A DNA stretch of 64,000 nt from Misgurnus anguillicaudatus. Lineage: Eukaryota > Chordata > Actinopteri > Cypriniformes > Cobitidae. Made by a program: the position numbers and the translations under genes. A model generated the notes under the pieces. The model was given only the letters and a program-made list of their open reading frames with translations, ran no database searches and was not told the origin of the DNA. The stretch lies in NCBI RefSeq assembly GCF_027580225.2, contig NC_073357.2, positions 45,408,001-45,472,000 on the forward strand. Reading direction: 5' to 3'. Below, piece after piece: positions 24,099 through 35,741 of the stretch (the first letter of the stretch is position 1; each line of letters begins with the position of its first letter).

Positions 24099-24231
24099 TA
24101 TAGTGTTGGTACTGTAAAGCATTAACAGCGCAAGGATCATGCATAGGTTCAATTCCCTGGAAATTCACGTACTAATAAAAAATGTCGCTTTGGATTAAAC
24201 CATGTCGTCAAACGCATAAATGTAAATACAC
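24099..24231 (+). mobile_element. SINE copy
   Basis: GTAAAGCATTAACAGCGCAA, GGTTCAATTCCCTGG and GTCGCTTTGGATTAAACC are in the order expected for the 1231 family, ending near GCATAAATGTAAAT. Confidence 0.65.
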
Positions 24232-25490
24232 AGAAGTTTGCACCTCTCGTCTACAGCACAGCACATAAGCAAAGAAACCAGGTGCTATTTATAGGTATTC
24301 ATTTTTCTCTCTTTCAAAACACACCGACAAACCCACACCAACTCCCTCTAGTTGTTGCAAGGCTGTCATTTCTCCATTCTAAACAATCTTATGCACCCAC
24401 GCAGGCACATGTGCGCGAACGTGCGCAGACACGGGCGTGGGCCTCTCCTCACAAAACACTCATATCAGAAAGCACTCTGCTCTCCCATCTCATGGAGAAG
24501 ACTGTGTTCATAAAAGCCTGCATCCAATAAGAGAAGTGATTCTTAAAATAGACTCCACTCACAACGAGACGGAGAGAGTAGCCTCAGGGCAGAAATATAG
24601 AGGAGAAGACATACGAACACACACGCTCAAAAGCCTGATGTAACTCTATCTTCAATAACATCCATCATTTCCTGAATAAGAGCTAATAAACTCACTTTTA
24701 ACGCAGAAATGCATTCGGAGCTCATGCCGCAGTGACACTGACTGCAGTCGGAGCACTAAACTAACTTCTTTAAAAATCTCTGCTGTCTGGGCTCATGGAA
24801 ACCAGTGGTTTAGTTCACAGCAATGAATTTTATTAAGACCAAACAATGACCACCAAAGCAACTCAAATTGATGACTTTCTCCCTCTCTCTGGTTTCAGCC
24901 TCAGACATCATTGCCCACAATCCACCCACACTCCATTCACTGACTGTCTGATGAATATTTCACACAAAGATGGCGAGCAATATCTGAAATCGACAGTTCT
25001 AATGATTGGCTGTTACTATGCAACTTCTGAGAGAAAGTTTTTCATCAGTTATCGCCTAGAGTGCTTACAAGGTACCGTGTAGATTTTATTGAAGAAGAGA
25101 TAATTGACAAAAATTATCAAGTGTAGCAGGTTTGTGCCATTAAATATTTGAAAGCCATGTTTTTGTAGCTCAACTGACAAAGCATTGTGTTAGCAATGCA
25201 AAAATCATCATGGGTTCAAACCTAAAAAAATGAATAGATTAAATGCAGGTCGCATTAGGATAAAACATATTGAGAGTTTTGTTTGATAGCACTGAGAAGA
25301 ACTCGGTAAGTATTCTGTACTTTTGTATCGTGCCATCGCCATCATTCAACGTCAATTTTTTCTATTATTATGAACAGATATGCATTTCAGATAGACACAG
25401 AACAAAACTAAAGGTTATTTGTGGCTTTGAATATCAGTCAGACAGTCCCTTCTTGGATTTTGACTTGAATACTGTATCTAAAGTCTAGCT
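24232..25490. other. Non-coding DNA containing one truncated SINE
   Basis: Only the SINE at 25160-25266 is supportable. Frames at 24282-24530, 24846-25082 and 25270-25488 have no domain. Confidence 0.45.
25160..25266 (+). mobile_element. Truncated SINE copy
   Basis: TTGTAGCTCAACTGACAAAG (A box), CATTGTGTTAGCAATGCA and GGGTTCAAACC (B box), then GGTCGCATTAGGATAAAAC. The tail after GGATAAAA is lost. Confidence 0.7.
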
Positions 25491-26409
25491 GTTTGAGACT
25501 AAACCCTTTTTATTTACCAACATTTATATATGTATGCAATTTTGAGCGTGGCATGGTTGTTGTTCCCAGACGGGCCGGTCTGAGTATTTCACAATCAGCT
25601 CAGTTACTGGGATTTTCACGCACAACCATTTCTAGGATATACAAAGAATGGTGTGAAAAGGGAAAAAACATCCAGTATGCGGCAGTCCTGTGAGCGAAAA
25701 TGCCTTGTTGATGCTAGAGGTCAGAGGAGAATGAGCCGACTGATTCAAGCTGATAGAAGAGCAACTTTGACTGAAATAAACGTTACAACCGAGGTATGCA
25801 GCAAAGCATTTGTGAAGCCACAACACGCACAACATTGAGGCGGATGGGCTACAACAGCAGAAGACCCCACCGGGTACCACTCATCTCCACTACAAATAGG
25901 AAAAAGAAGCTACGATTTGCACAAGCTCACCAAAATTGGACCGTTGAAGACTGAAAAAATGTTGCCTGATCTGATGAGTCTCGATTTCTGTTGAGACATT
26001 CAGATGGTAGAGTCAGAATTTGGCGTAAACAGAATAAGAACATGGATCCATCATGCCATGTTACCACTGTGCAGGCTGGTGGTGTAATGGTTTGGGGGAT
26101 TTTTTCTTGGCACACTTTATCCCCCTTAGTGCCAATTAGGCCCATTTAAATGCCACCGCCTACCTGAGCATTGTTTCTGACCAAGTACATCCCTTTATGG
26201 CCACCATGTACTCATCCTCTGATGGCTACTTCCAGCAGGTTAATGCACCATGTCACAAAGCTCGAATCATTTAAATTGGTTTCTTGAACATGACAATGAG
26301 TTCACTGTACCAAAATGGCCCCCACAGTCACCAGATCTCAACCCAATAGAGCATCTTTGGGATGTGGTGGAACGGGAGCTTCATGCCCTGGATGTGCATC
26401 CCACAAATA
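25491..26409 (+). pseudogene. Tc1-like transposase relic, inactivated
   Basis: The N-terminal helix-turn-helix region is readable (RAGLSISQSAQLLGFSRTTI, then SRIYKEW) near 25570-25650, the DNA-binding part of Tc1-family transposases. The catalytic region follows on shifted frames. WSDESRF is present but its Trp codon is TGA (25967-25969); the first catalytic Asp codon is at 25973-25975. The second catalytic Asp in the QQ-D-NAPCH motif reads Val (GTT, 26239-26241). SPDLNPIEHLW is intact, with the catalytic Glu at 26349-26351. At least two frameshifts separate these blocks. Tc1 transposases cut and paste DNA at TA sites; this copy cannot be functional. No terminal inverted repeats were found, and 3' of 26409 it abuts a LINE-type tail. 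It is unlikely to be a domesticated gene given the stops. Confidence 0.9.
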
Positions 26410-26431
26410 TACATATACATACATAAATACA

Positions 26432-26575
26432 TACATTTTGATTTAGTCATTTAGCAGACACTTTTATTAAAAGCAACTTACAAGTGAGAAATACAATAAG
26501 CGAGTCATCGTGAAGAGGCAAATTGACACAAAAAGTGCTCACAAGAATATGCATTCATGCTCTTTGATATTAAAA
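26432..26575 (-). mobile_element. LINE/SINE 3' tail fragment, reverse orientation
   Basis: ATTTAGTCATTTAGCAGACA, then CTTTTATTAAAAGCAACTTAC, is the complement of the GTCGCTTTGGATAAAAGCGTCTGC tail shared by fish L2-type LINEs and SINEs. The following AATACAATAAGCGAGTCATC fits an L2 3' region. Only the 3' end is present, which is usual for 5'-truncated retroposition. Confidence 0.65.
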
Positions 26576-28332
26576 GCTGTTTTAAAATATTAAAAATATG
26601 CACTCATAGATCGAGTGTGGGTGTGCGCGTATATGAGCGTGAGCGTACGCCAGTCACGTGGGAGGTGATGTGCCAGGCGTTTGTGCCCCTGCGTGCAGTG
26701 AAGCAAGTCCAAGCAACACCTGGTGCCACCTGACAGTGCCCTGCATCCATACGCATAGACACCCACATGCAGCATAGCAGATGGGCACGCAGCCAAGTGG
26801 AGAAAATTTGTCTGAGGACCTCAAGGCCAGACATACTCTGTCAACAAAAAATAAATAAATACAAATAAAAGTGTATAAAAAGTATGGGTAGAGACAGGAT
26901 ACACTATAACCAGAATGCAAAAAAACAAGTGCTGTCCATTTCCTCTCTCTCTCTCTCTCTTCATCTGTCTTTCCATTTCATCCCCTTTCTTCTCCATTAG
27001 GATGTGTCTTAAGCAAAGGTCTTTGGCCAAATTCCAGAATGTTCTGACAGACTGCAAGCAGAGTGCGTACGGGTGACTTCTTTTTGCTATTCCTCGACAG
27101 AATGCACCTCCAGCGGTCCACTACCCCTGGCAAAAAAAACATGCAGAATGCATGTGTGTGTGGGGGGTACAGGTTGAGCTATATTTGTAATAGGCCAAAA
27201 TTATTTTCTTACAATATGAAGAAAGGGGCTGAAGGAGCACTACTGATCATAAATCAGACATATCTGGTTTTACTTTAAATTTAATCTAATCTAATAATAT
27301 ATTTAAAAATCTAATAATAAAAACAGGTTTATGTGAGGTTTGGGTTTAGTGGTAGGGGACAGAAAATAATATCATCCTATGAACAATAGAAGTTCAAGAA
27401 ATGTCTTTATAAACCTGTGTATTTATTGGTTTCACCTTTATTATGGGGACAAAAAAAATTTGGTTCAATATAAAATGACCCCTATGTCATTTAAATGGCT
27501 TAATGTTTCAATGACAATCCACAAAAGGTTTGTCACAAGGATTTGTCTGTTGTGTCTCATGCCTGTTGTTCCTTGACTTGACCCCTTACATAACATTGCC
27601 ACCTTACTAATGACTGTGAGTGCTCGGAGCACAGATCAAGTCTGAACATCAGTCCGGTGATATAAGCGGCACTTTGTCTTCTTACTACAGCCCTGGGACA
27701 AAGAGGGAGAGGAAGAGATGTGAAGAGAGAGGAAAGATGGGCAAAAACTATAAAGCTACGTGACACAACATGCTTAAGGGCTGTAGACAGTGATGTAAGG
27801 GATTGAGAAGTGTATGTGTATGTGGGCGTGCAAAAGGGCTCCATCTTCTCACCCATCAGCTGGATAATCAATAATAACGTTATTGTGCTGTAGCCTGTGA
27901 GAAGAAAGTGCAGGCTAATGGAATGAATGACACACAAACCATTACAGTAACGCTTTTTCTCATACTGTAAACACTTTGTGAGGGGAACCTGTTCAGTCCA
28001 ACACAACTTGTCTCGCCAATCATCATCTGACATTATGGACCTTTCAAACCGCAGAACCAATCATGTCCTCGTATCTACTACGCTTCAGTTACACGATTCA
28101 TAATGTAAGTACTAGCTTTTTTAATTATTTAGGTGAGTGTATAATGTATAATGATAATATTTTTTCAAGTCACAAAATTGTTATGGAGATGTAGATATTA
28201 CAGTCCCTGACACAAAAACAATGACAGAACATATTCTTCAATAACAGATTGGGAGGCAAAGTGATATACTCTACAGCTAGGTTAACAGCTGTTACATGTC
28301 ATACCAGTTACTACACACTGTATTACAAGATA
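26576..28332. other. Unannotated non-coding DNA
   Basis: A short (CT)9 tract lies near 26942-26962. The 167-codon antisense frame at 27557-28060 has no recognisable domain or repeat and is probably chance. Confidence 0.45.
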
Positions 28333-28610
28333 AATCGTTCTGGTTCTGGATGCTGATTTGTCAATATAGTATTCCAGCTGAGCTACATAATATGTATGAT
28401 TTAGAGACAGCTAACACCAGTTCCCTACATCCCTGCACAGCACCTATAGGCTGATCGGTATTTTTGTTGCATAGCAACGTTCTGTTACATCAGAAACTAC
28501 GTCAGAAACTAGCAGGGGCTTCACAATATAGCACAGTCTCACATACACTTTGATTAAGTATAGCATGGCTGAAATGTTGCATTGACCAATCAGCATCCAG
28601 AATCAGAACT
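28333..28610. mobile_element. Foldback MITE
   Basis: TTCTGGTTCTGGATGCTGAT at the left pairs with ATCAGCATCCAGAATCAGAA at the right, extended by TTGTCAAT/ATTGACCA. About 220 bp lie between the arms. The ends outside the arms are not defined. Confidence 0.65.
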
Positions 28611-29500
28611 TTCCCTTTTATTTAAGTACTGCTACACTGCTTGTTAATGTTAATTGATATGTAAAGACACAGCTACACTAGCATAACAGAAGCTAAATGT
28701 ATGGAAAATGTGGGAATGAAGAATTTTCTTTCTGGACAGAGAGAAGTCAGGCTTTTGCTACAACAAATTGATAAGGACGTTTCATGATGTCCACACTTTG
28801 CTCTAGAGCAGGTCCACCTCGGCAGGTCTCATATTTCCATGACCCCTTAATGGAGATAGATGACTTCAATTCTCTAAAGTGAGGGCTGTTGGGAAAAGCA
28901 GAGCTTGGGAGAGAGAGAGATTCCAGGGTTCCCTCCCAGAATCTCTTATTCTCTCTCTCTCCCATACCCTTATTCCCTCTCAAGGGAAATGGCGACACTG
29001 TGCCCCATTTTGTCACTCTGAAAGGAAACCTTATTGGCTGTAAATTAAGCTCTGCTGTGTTGGAAGGAAATGATCTGGGACACAGAGAGGAGGAGAGAAA
29101 CGGATTTTGCAAATACGTCCACAAAGTGACGTTCAAAACATTTGGGGTAAAACTGAACAATTTCCACAGAATCAACAAATGCATCATTTTTAAGACTCCA
29201 TATTAGTACAGAATGAGTTACAAGTTCTCTTGAAACATTCAGTGTAACCAAGCAGCTGGTACAGTGTCGACACCAATCAACGTTTTACATCAACCTTACA
29301 CTCAAAAATCTCATGCATTTATCACATACACCATGTCTACATTGGAGTGACAGATGCTGCGTCGCAGCTTAAGATGGTTTGCTAGTATTCAGACTGCACC
29401 TCACTGTACAGTGTTCACTAATAAGACATGTAAGCTTGAGGCAACACTTAGGAACAGTGTTGAAAAAACAATTAAAAAACAAAGACAATTCTCAGATGAC
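28611..29500. other. Unannotated non-coding DNA
   Basis: Frames on both strands at 28747-29206 overlap each other and cross GA/CT tracts near 28908-28965. No domain is visible. Confidence 0.45.
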
Positions 29501-29501
29501 T

Positions 29502-29735
29502 TTAAAGTCTCCGTGAAATCAAAACTTAATTATTTAAAACTTAAAATTCTTAATTTTAATGGAATATTGCAATGTTCAATTTACAAAAAAAAAAAAAATT
29601 CATCAGAAAATGTACTTTCGCCCTCGTTGCAATACTTTTCTGATGATGTCACCATGATGGCTTGGACAGAGCATCTGTTGACCCCTACGTTTTCCATTTC
29701 TGAATGAAACACCTACTTTTTTTATATTTAATCAA
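29502..29735 (+). mobile_element. Fragment of a TTAA repeat (AGTCTCCGTGAAATC)
   Basis: TTAAAGTCTCCGTGAAATCA at the left edge and the TTCATCAGAAAATGTACTTTC block match the family that starts at 3712 (there ATCAGAAAATCTACTTCC). Right end undefined. Confidence 0.5.
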
Positions 29736-29811
29736 TTCACAGTGGAAAACACAAGCCATGTCTGCTATTCTCCTTTTGTGATATTCTGCTATCTTCCATG
29801 TGTGATATTCT

Positions 29812-30282
29812 GTTACTCTTCTGTAGTTACATTGTGTACTAAGACCGAAGGAAAATTAAAAGTTGTGATTTCTAGGCAGATATGGCTAGGAACTCTACTC
29901 TCATTCTGGCGTAATAATCAAGGACTTTATTGATGTAACATGGCGGCAGCAGGCGCAATGATATTACCCAGTGCCCGAAAATAGTCCCCTGCTATTGAAA
30001 TTTACCAGAAAATCACAGCTTTTCCATCAGTCTTAGTAGATGATGTAATTACAGAAGAGTCAAGTTTTAAATAGGAAAAATATTGAAACTCTTTGGTCAT
30101 TTTTGAGCGCAATGCTAATGGTTTAATCCGATTCAATGGATTATGCTAAGCTATGCTAAAAGTGCTACCGCCAGACCCGGAGATCGGCTGAATGGATTCT
30201 AAAACGGTAAAAATCAAATGTTTAACTCTAGGGGAGCTGGAAAATTAGCCTATTTTCAAAAAAAAGTGGAGTGTCTCTTTAA
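29812..30282. mobile_element. Foldback element, left arm truncated
   Basis: CTCTTCTGTAGTTACATTGT (left) pairs with ATGATGTAATTACAGAAGAG (right). The right half continues through GGATTATGCTAAGCTATGC to AAAAGTGGAGTGTCTCTTTAA, ending at TTAA (30279-30282). The same family occupies 39366-41142. Confidence 0.75.
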
Positions 30283-30301
30283 ACAGAAATTACTTATATA
30301 C

Positions 30302-30418
30302 TGTACCTGTAGCATTGGGTTAGCAACAAAAAAGTCATGGTTCAATCCCCAGGGGAAAAAATTATGCATAGCTTGAATGCCCTGTAAGTCGCTTTGTCTG
30401 TAAAATGTAAAATGCATC
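30302..30418 (+). mobile_element. SINE copy, 5' truncated
   Basis: CTGTAGCATTGGGTTAGCAA, GGTTCAATCCCCAGGGG and CTGTAAGTCGCTTTGTCTGT give the B-box half and tail of the 1231 family. It starts 20 bp after the preceding foldback. Confidence 0.7.
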
Positions 30419-31854
30419 AGAAGCATTATTGGCTATCAGTTATCAGTTCATAATATTTGTGAACTTATGCAGACAAAAAGAGATAATACAGAGGTTGAAG
30501 TGGCTTGAAAAACTGTGATGTAATGTGTTGTGATGAGAGACAGTGAGGAAGGAGAAAAGCTGACAAGTAAAAGGTCAGAGATACATTTCTTTCATTTCTA
30601 AACTTTCCCTGTAACATCTAATCTTCACAAGCAGAACATTCCTCTGAGCGCCTGCCATTTCTGTACACACCATTCCTTTATATTTGCACACGTTGGCAAT
30701 TTCTGACGAGATATGACTCTGATAACAGGAGATGGTTTGGGGGTGTATGCAGTAAAAAGTGGATTTAATAAAAGACATCTTATAACTTTCCTGACACAGA
30801 AAAGCATTTTACTACCTCACTTACTAATTTTCAGACATTTAACTTAAACAAGTCTCTTGTCTGACCTTCAAAAAACAAACATCCCTGACCTGATTTTTCA
30901 CTGGCAAATCCTCTTCGCCATCAACATCAGAGGAAGGTAATGGCGTTTGTATTGGTCCACAATGGTGGCATTCATCTTAACCCACTTTTAGGCAATAATC
31001 TACATAAACTCCACTATCTCCTGGGAGAGTGACGGCACAAGACAAATTACAGCTTCAGGGTAGATGTAATTGCACAGTCCTCTGTGTGTATGTGTGTGCG
31101 TGTGTAGATAGATATTGTCCTTTGACAGCAATTTACAACTCTTCAGAGCACTCCACCACTACGTAACCCAGTGGCTTTTAACACAATAAGAACTGGCTGC
31201 AAATATCAGCCTTGTAAACTCGAACTGAAAAGGCAGCAATGGAGATAAGATTTGTAGATCCCACATATTCAGTCAATTTCTAGCACTTTCCTTCGCAGGA
31301 GGTGAGATAATGACAGCCTGATTAGCTTTTAAGTGAAGTCCTCCCTGGCATGTCTCCTGTGGGGCCTTTCTACCTCATCTCCTATTAGTATGATGCACAA
31401 CATCTGACCACAGCTGAACACATACATTAGTCACATGATTAGAGAGAAACACAACGGTGATAGAGCATGTGTTAAACCACTTCACAGTCCGTATTCCCGT
31501 GCTAAGTCACGGCATCCCTCCACAGGAAGCAGAATAAGCGAAATCAATTTCTTCAACCAACAGCTGAATTCAATTAGAGAAAACTATTTTTGCTCAAGGG
31601 TAGTGCATTTAAGGTTTGTAGCTATATTACAAAAACTGGAGAGACCACATGGTATGCAGGGAAAGGAAAATCAAGTATACAGAAAGATAAACATTCAGGA
31701 CCATGGACAGCAGCACATCACTCCTGCATATACTGTCTGTGAGAGTCAGTGATTTTAACCTGTATTATCTATTATAGTGCTCATAAACCAGAATTGTAAT
31801 CAAGATCCTTTTACATTTATGTTAGTAGTCTTGTGTGTATGAGTAACTACTACA
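30419..31854. other. Unannotated non-coding DNA
   Basis: No repeat arms or coding region. A (TG)-rich stretch lies near 31083-31105. Confidence 0.5.
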
Positions 31855-31972
31855 CGGCCCTGTTTACACCTCGTATATTAAGATGTGATGTGGACGATTG
31901 TTTCACAAGTGCATAAAAGAGACACATGCCTGGTGTTTTAATCCGTCTCTTTTGCCCACTTTTGACTGCTTC

Positions 31973-32297
31973 TAGGGTGGCCATTTGTGCCAGTTCCGCC
32001 GGACACGACCCGAACATGTTTTCGGGTTCGTTCTCCGGAAGTCGCGTTGGTCGACCGCATACGTCATCAAGGTTTAATATTTCGATTTAATTTCAGAAAA
32101 GCAACTGTTACATTTCAAGGTTAGAATGAAACTACAATGATTGTATGTCTTAAAAGAAATAAATCTTAATTTTCGAATGTATTTTAACTGAAATGTGAGA
32201 ACCTCGATGACGTATGCGGTCGAGCAACGCGACTTCCGAAGAACGAACCCGAATGTTCGGGACGTGTCCGGCGGAACTGGCACGAATGGCCACCCTA
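31973..32297. mobile_element. hAT-like foldback, ~110-bp arms
   Basis: TAGGGTGGCCATTTGTGCCA and TGGCACGAATGGCCACCCTA form the ends. The arms go on through GTTCCGCCGGACACG and GACCGCATACGTCATC with few mismatches. Flanks ACTGCTTC (31965-31972) and ACCGTTTC (32298-32305) agree at 6 of 8 bases, a decayed 8-bp duplication. Confidence 0.85.
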
Positions 32298-32637
32298 ACC
32301 GTTTCTGTCCTAATTACTTCTAGGAGATGGTCTATGGGCGAATCTTTCTGCTTTTGTTAAAACACAAGCGGGAGAAATTAGGGGTTTAAGTAAACACACA
32401 CTTATATTATGTCAGAGTCCCGCTGCTTGTGTTGTTATAAGACATGCTGCACAAAGTTTTGTACATGTATATATAAGGGCTTTCTCAAATATTTCAGAGC
32501 AATTGATGAAATAAGCTTGCGCAACTTTCGCACACTCGCAAAATGAAACAAAAATGAAAGAGGCAGAAAGCCTAAAGACTGCTCAGAACGCTGTAGGTCA
32601 GGGCTTATAGTCAGAACCAATGTTAATACATTACACA

Positions 32638-33092
32638 TTAAAGTGGACAATTTTCAAGACTTTTTTTAGAAGTAAAATGAATCTTTGATGTCCCCAGAGT
32701 ACGTATGTAAAGTTTTAGCTCAACATACCATATAGCTAATTTATTATAGCATGTTAAAATGTTAAAAACTTTGTAAGTGTGAGCAAAAATGTGCTGTTTT
32801 GGGTGTGTCCTTTTAAATGCAAATGAGCTGATCTATGCACTAAATGGCAGTGCAATGATTGGATAATCCAGATTAAGTGGCGGTATTATTTTAATAAGAT
32901 CCCCTTCTGGCATCACAAGGGGAGTCCAATTTCAATGACCTATTTTGTCACATGCTTGCAGAGAATGGTTTACCAAAACTAAGTTACTGGGTTGATCTTT
33001 TTCACATTTTCTAGGTTCATAGAAGCACTCGGGACACAATTATAGCACTTAAACATGGAAAAAGTCAGATTTCTATGACATGTCCCCTTTAA
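32638..33092. mobile_element. TTAA element
   Basis: TTAA at 32638-32641 and 33089-33092 flank AGTGGACAATTTTCAAGACT...TTCTATGACATGTCCCCT. The interior TGGTTTACCAAAACTAAGTT and GCAAATGAGCTGATC are familiar from an abundant fish repeat. No long arm pairing and no open frame of note. Confidence 0.7.
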
Positions 33093-33172
33093 GTCAGAAG
33101 GCACAGCCTTTTGTGGCTGCTCAACACATTCGACCACATACTCATCTACACCACAAAAGCAATCTAATATGT

Positions 33173-33718
33173 CAACCCAGTCTCAAGGCAAGTAGTGAAA
33201 TAGTAACGAAAATTTTGATTAATTTATTCGTGTTTGATGACAAGAATTTCCGCTGTTTTTCGTGCCTCTGGAGACGAATGTCTTTTTCGTCCTTCCCAGC
33301 ACGAATTTCTATCAATGGCTGTTCCTGTCTGTGGCACGACTTTCTTTATCGTGTCATTTTATATTCTGTTTTCTCATCGTTCTTTGCTATTTTTTGACCA
33401 TTGTCGCTTGGTGTTTGGGTTAGAATCACTTTCTGCGACTTCCTAACCCAAACCCCAACTCTAACCCCAACTCCAGGCGAGAATAGTTTTAAAAGCGGAC
33501 GAAAAACATGTAGAAACAAATGCATAAAATAACGTCCTAACGCAAACCCGGAATCTAACCCTAACCCCAAGCGACAATGATTTAAAAATAGAAAAGAACG
33601 ATGAGAAAACGAAATATAAAATGACACGATAAAGAAAGTCGTGCCACAGATACGAACAGCCATTGATAGAAATTCGTGCTGGGAAGGACGAAAAAGACGT
33701 TGCCTTGAGACTGTGTTG
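33173..33718. mobile_element. Foldback element with CAACCCAGTCTCAAGGCAA ends
   Basis: CAACCCAGTCTCAAGGCAA pairs with TTGCCTTGAGACTGTGTTG (one mismatch). The arms hold TTTCGTCCTTCCCAGCACGA and TGGCACGACTTTCTTTATCG with their complements. AATATGT occurs at 33166-33172 and again at 33719-33725, a 7-bp direct repeat. Opposing frames at 33080-33397 and 33346-33789 give similar proteins only because the arms are complementary. Confidence 0.85.
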
Positions 33719-33877
33719 AATATGTTTTCATCTACCTCTGAATGTGGCTGAAAGTGGACGAGCTCAAAAAAATTAAGACCAAAATGCATCTTAATACCAG
33801 GTGTAAACAGGGCCTATAAGCAGTCTTGAGCAGCTGTGCATTTTGCATTTTTCTCTCATTTCACTGTTTGATTTGCA

Positions 33878-34012
33878 GATTTACATTTACACTTATATCC
33901 AACTTGATTTGCAGTGCATTCAAGACATGTCAGCAGTATGCATGTACCCTGTGATTTGAACAAAATGCATTTGTGCTACTTATACAATGCTCTACCAATT
34001 GAGATACAGAAA
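33878..34012 (-). mobile_element. SINE copy, reverse orientation
   Basis: ATTTACATTTACACTTATAT then GATTTGCAGTGCATTCAAG is the complement of the SINE tail. ACAATGCTCTACCAATTGAG at the far end is the complement of the tRNA A-box head. Confidence 0.65.
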
Positions 34013-35045
34013 CATCCTACAGCAGATCATTTAGAAAATTTCAACCCTTTGGTGTGATATCTGGTTTTGCAAACGTAACACTTTTGGGGATTGAAGGGAC
34101 AGAATTTTCTTGTTGAATTGTATCATTTCTTCTTTTTACACCCATTCACATAACGAATTTTGGTCTTGTACTCTTATACATCATCATTTATAAACGCAAG
34201 GATAATTTAGCAAACAGCTTAGATAAGCTCAACAAAAACTTTTGCTTTTGCAAGCACTGGTGTTTCCTTCAGGAAATGCAAATCTAGTTTTATTCTGTCC
34301 CTTCAAATTTCCCATTTGATTACAGAGCAGCACACAACAATCTTTTAATCAACCCAATGTTTAAAAAACTTCCCTCAAAAATCAACTCCAAGAAAACAAG
34401 AGGCGTGACAGCATCACGCGCAGCAAAAGTGACTTAATAGGCGGAAATTATGAATACATGCAAGGGAAAGTGTTTCTGTCTGTTCACGGTATCATTTCCA
34501 TCCCTCACCGTGGCTCGTTCTCCAAACTCTGAGACCTCGCAGTCAGATAAATGATGTAGCCGTGAAAAGAAGCATTCAGGTGGAACATATTGCATTTTAG
34601 GCGACATGGCTTGCTTCTACATGAACCGCCATCACTTCCCCTATTTCCTCCCATCTGGCATTCATTTCTCAACAGTCAAATATGTGTGCTGATACTAAGA
34701 TCACAACATTTTGTGGAGACTCAACTCATTTATATACATGAGTACATTGCTTAACTTGTGTTGATTGACATCATGTGGATTGTGAGATTATATTTAGTCT
34801 TGATTTAAAATTACATTAAGAGCAATCTGTGAGTATTTAATACTGTTGAAATGAACAATCCAGCTGTGTTTGTGATTTGAAATGCTAAGGAGCGTGAGTT
34901 AATGATCATTTATGGGATCACATGAAACCAGATCTACATTTGTCAAAACTCAAGCTGGGTTTAAAACAAACATCATCAAGTTTTACCAAACCTATTAGGG
35001 TTTGTTTAGTGTGGAGTTCAACATAAAATAATTTAATCTAAATAT
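34013..35045. other. Unannotated non-coding DNA
   Basis: No supportable feature. Confidence 0.5.
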
Positions 35046-35180
35046 TAAGGGTGTAACGTTATAGAGGGTATGCATTGACGTCACTTTCAACAAAATGGCT
35101 GGTTTTCATAGCGGCTGCTGCGAAAATGCCAGTAAAACTGACTATTATCATCTTAAATTCATTTTAGTTGGACTTGATAG

Positions 35181-35548
35181 CAGAGGTGGACAATACTTAG
35201 TTACATCACAGTTACATTTTCCAAGCATCTGTGCTTTATTAGGGTGTTTGTACTGGAAGAAATTTTACTTTGCTACATTCTAAAGCATAGAATCATACTG
35301 TGTATTCTTTATTATAGCATATTAAAATTTATTTAATATCTAATTACATTAAAATTGTGTATTTTTACTTGAGTAACAGTGCGTTAATGTACTTCAATAT
35401 TAAATGTAAAACAAAAACTTGTATTTATAAAATGTAATAGAATAAAAATAATGATAATATGGTTTGGAATGTATGTTTTCCAAAAAAAAAACACAGATAA
35501 AATACAAATACTTGAAAAAATAATTTTAAGTAGAAAGTTAAACCTCTG
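35181..35548. mobile_element. hAT MITE, perfect 8-bp duplication
   Basis: It starts CAGAGGTGGACAATACTTAG and ends AGAAAGTTAAACCTCTG. The flanks are CTTGATAG at 35173-35180 and 35549-35556, identical. Excision in silico restores TTGGACTTGATAGTGACCC, which pairs with the opposite arm of the host foldback. AT-rich, no coding frame. Confidence 0.92.
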
Positions 35549-35741
35549 CTTGATAGTGACCCTAGCAACTTGTCAACCCACCTGTGGTCTGTTGATGTTG
35601 GCATGAACGATCAATTTACTTCTCCTTTCGTGGTTTTTGCCAGTCTGTAAAACGAAAGCTCCGAATTCTTGTTAAATCTGTTCAGTACAGTCTATCGCAC
35701 AACAGCTGTTTCCCATTTAGACGCGTTTTCCCGTGAGGGTT

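Larger units (their letters stand above)
31856..33814. mobile_element. Inverted-repeat element hosting three insertions
   Basis: The left end GGCCCTGTTTACACCTCGTA is matched in reverse by the right end CAGGTGTAAACAGGGCC, with TTAAGATG/CATCTTAA just inside. Within it lie a foldback (31973-32297), a TTAA element (32638-33092) and a CAACCCAGTCTC foldback (33173-33718). The residual host DNA is about 600 bp and non-coding. Outer target duplications are not clear. Confidence 0.7.

Noticed and set aside
27557..28060. 167-codon antisense open frame
   Set aside because: It is the longest frame in the window but has no domain, biased composition or start context, and lies in ordinary low-GC DNA where one such frame is expected by chance.
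28747..29206. Overlapping frames on both strands (146 and 105 codons)
   Set aside because: Two opposing frames cover the same GA/CT-bearing DNA; neither shows a known fold or motif.
33443..33575. Interstitial telomere (CTAACCC/CTAACCCCAA motifs)
   Set aside because: The motifs are few and irregular and lie within the body of a foldback family that carries them in other copies (62018, 62346).
33080..33789. Two similar frames on opposite strands containing an FRPSQHEFLSMAV segment
   Set aside because: The similarity comes from the complementary arms of the foldback at 33173-33718, not from protein constraint.
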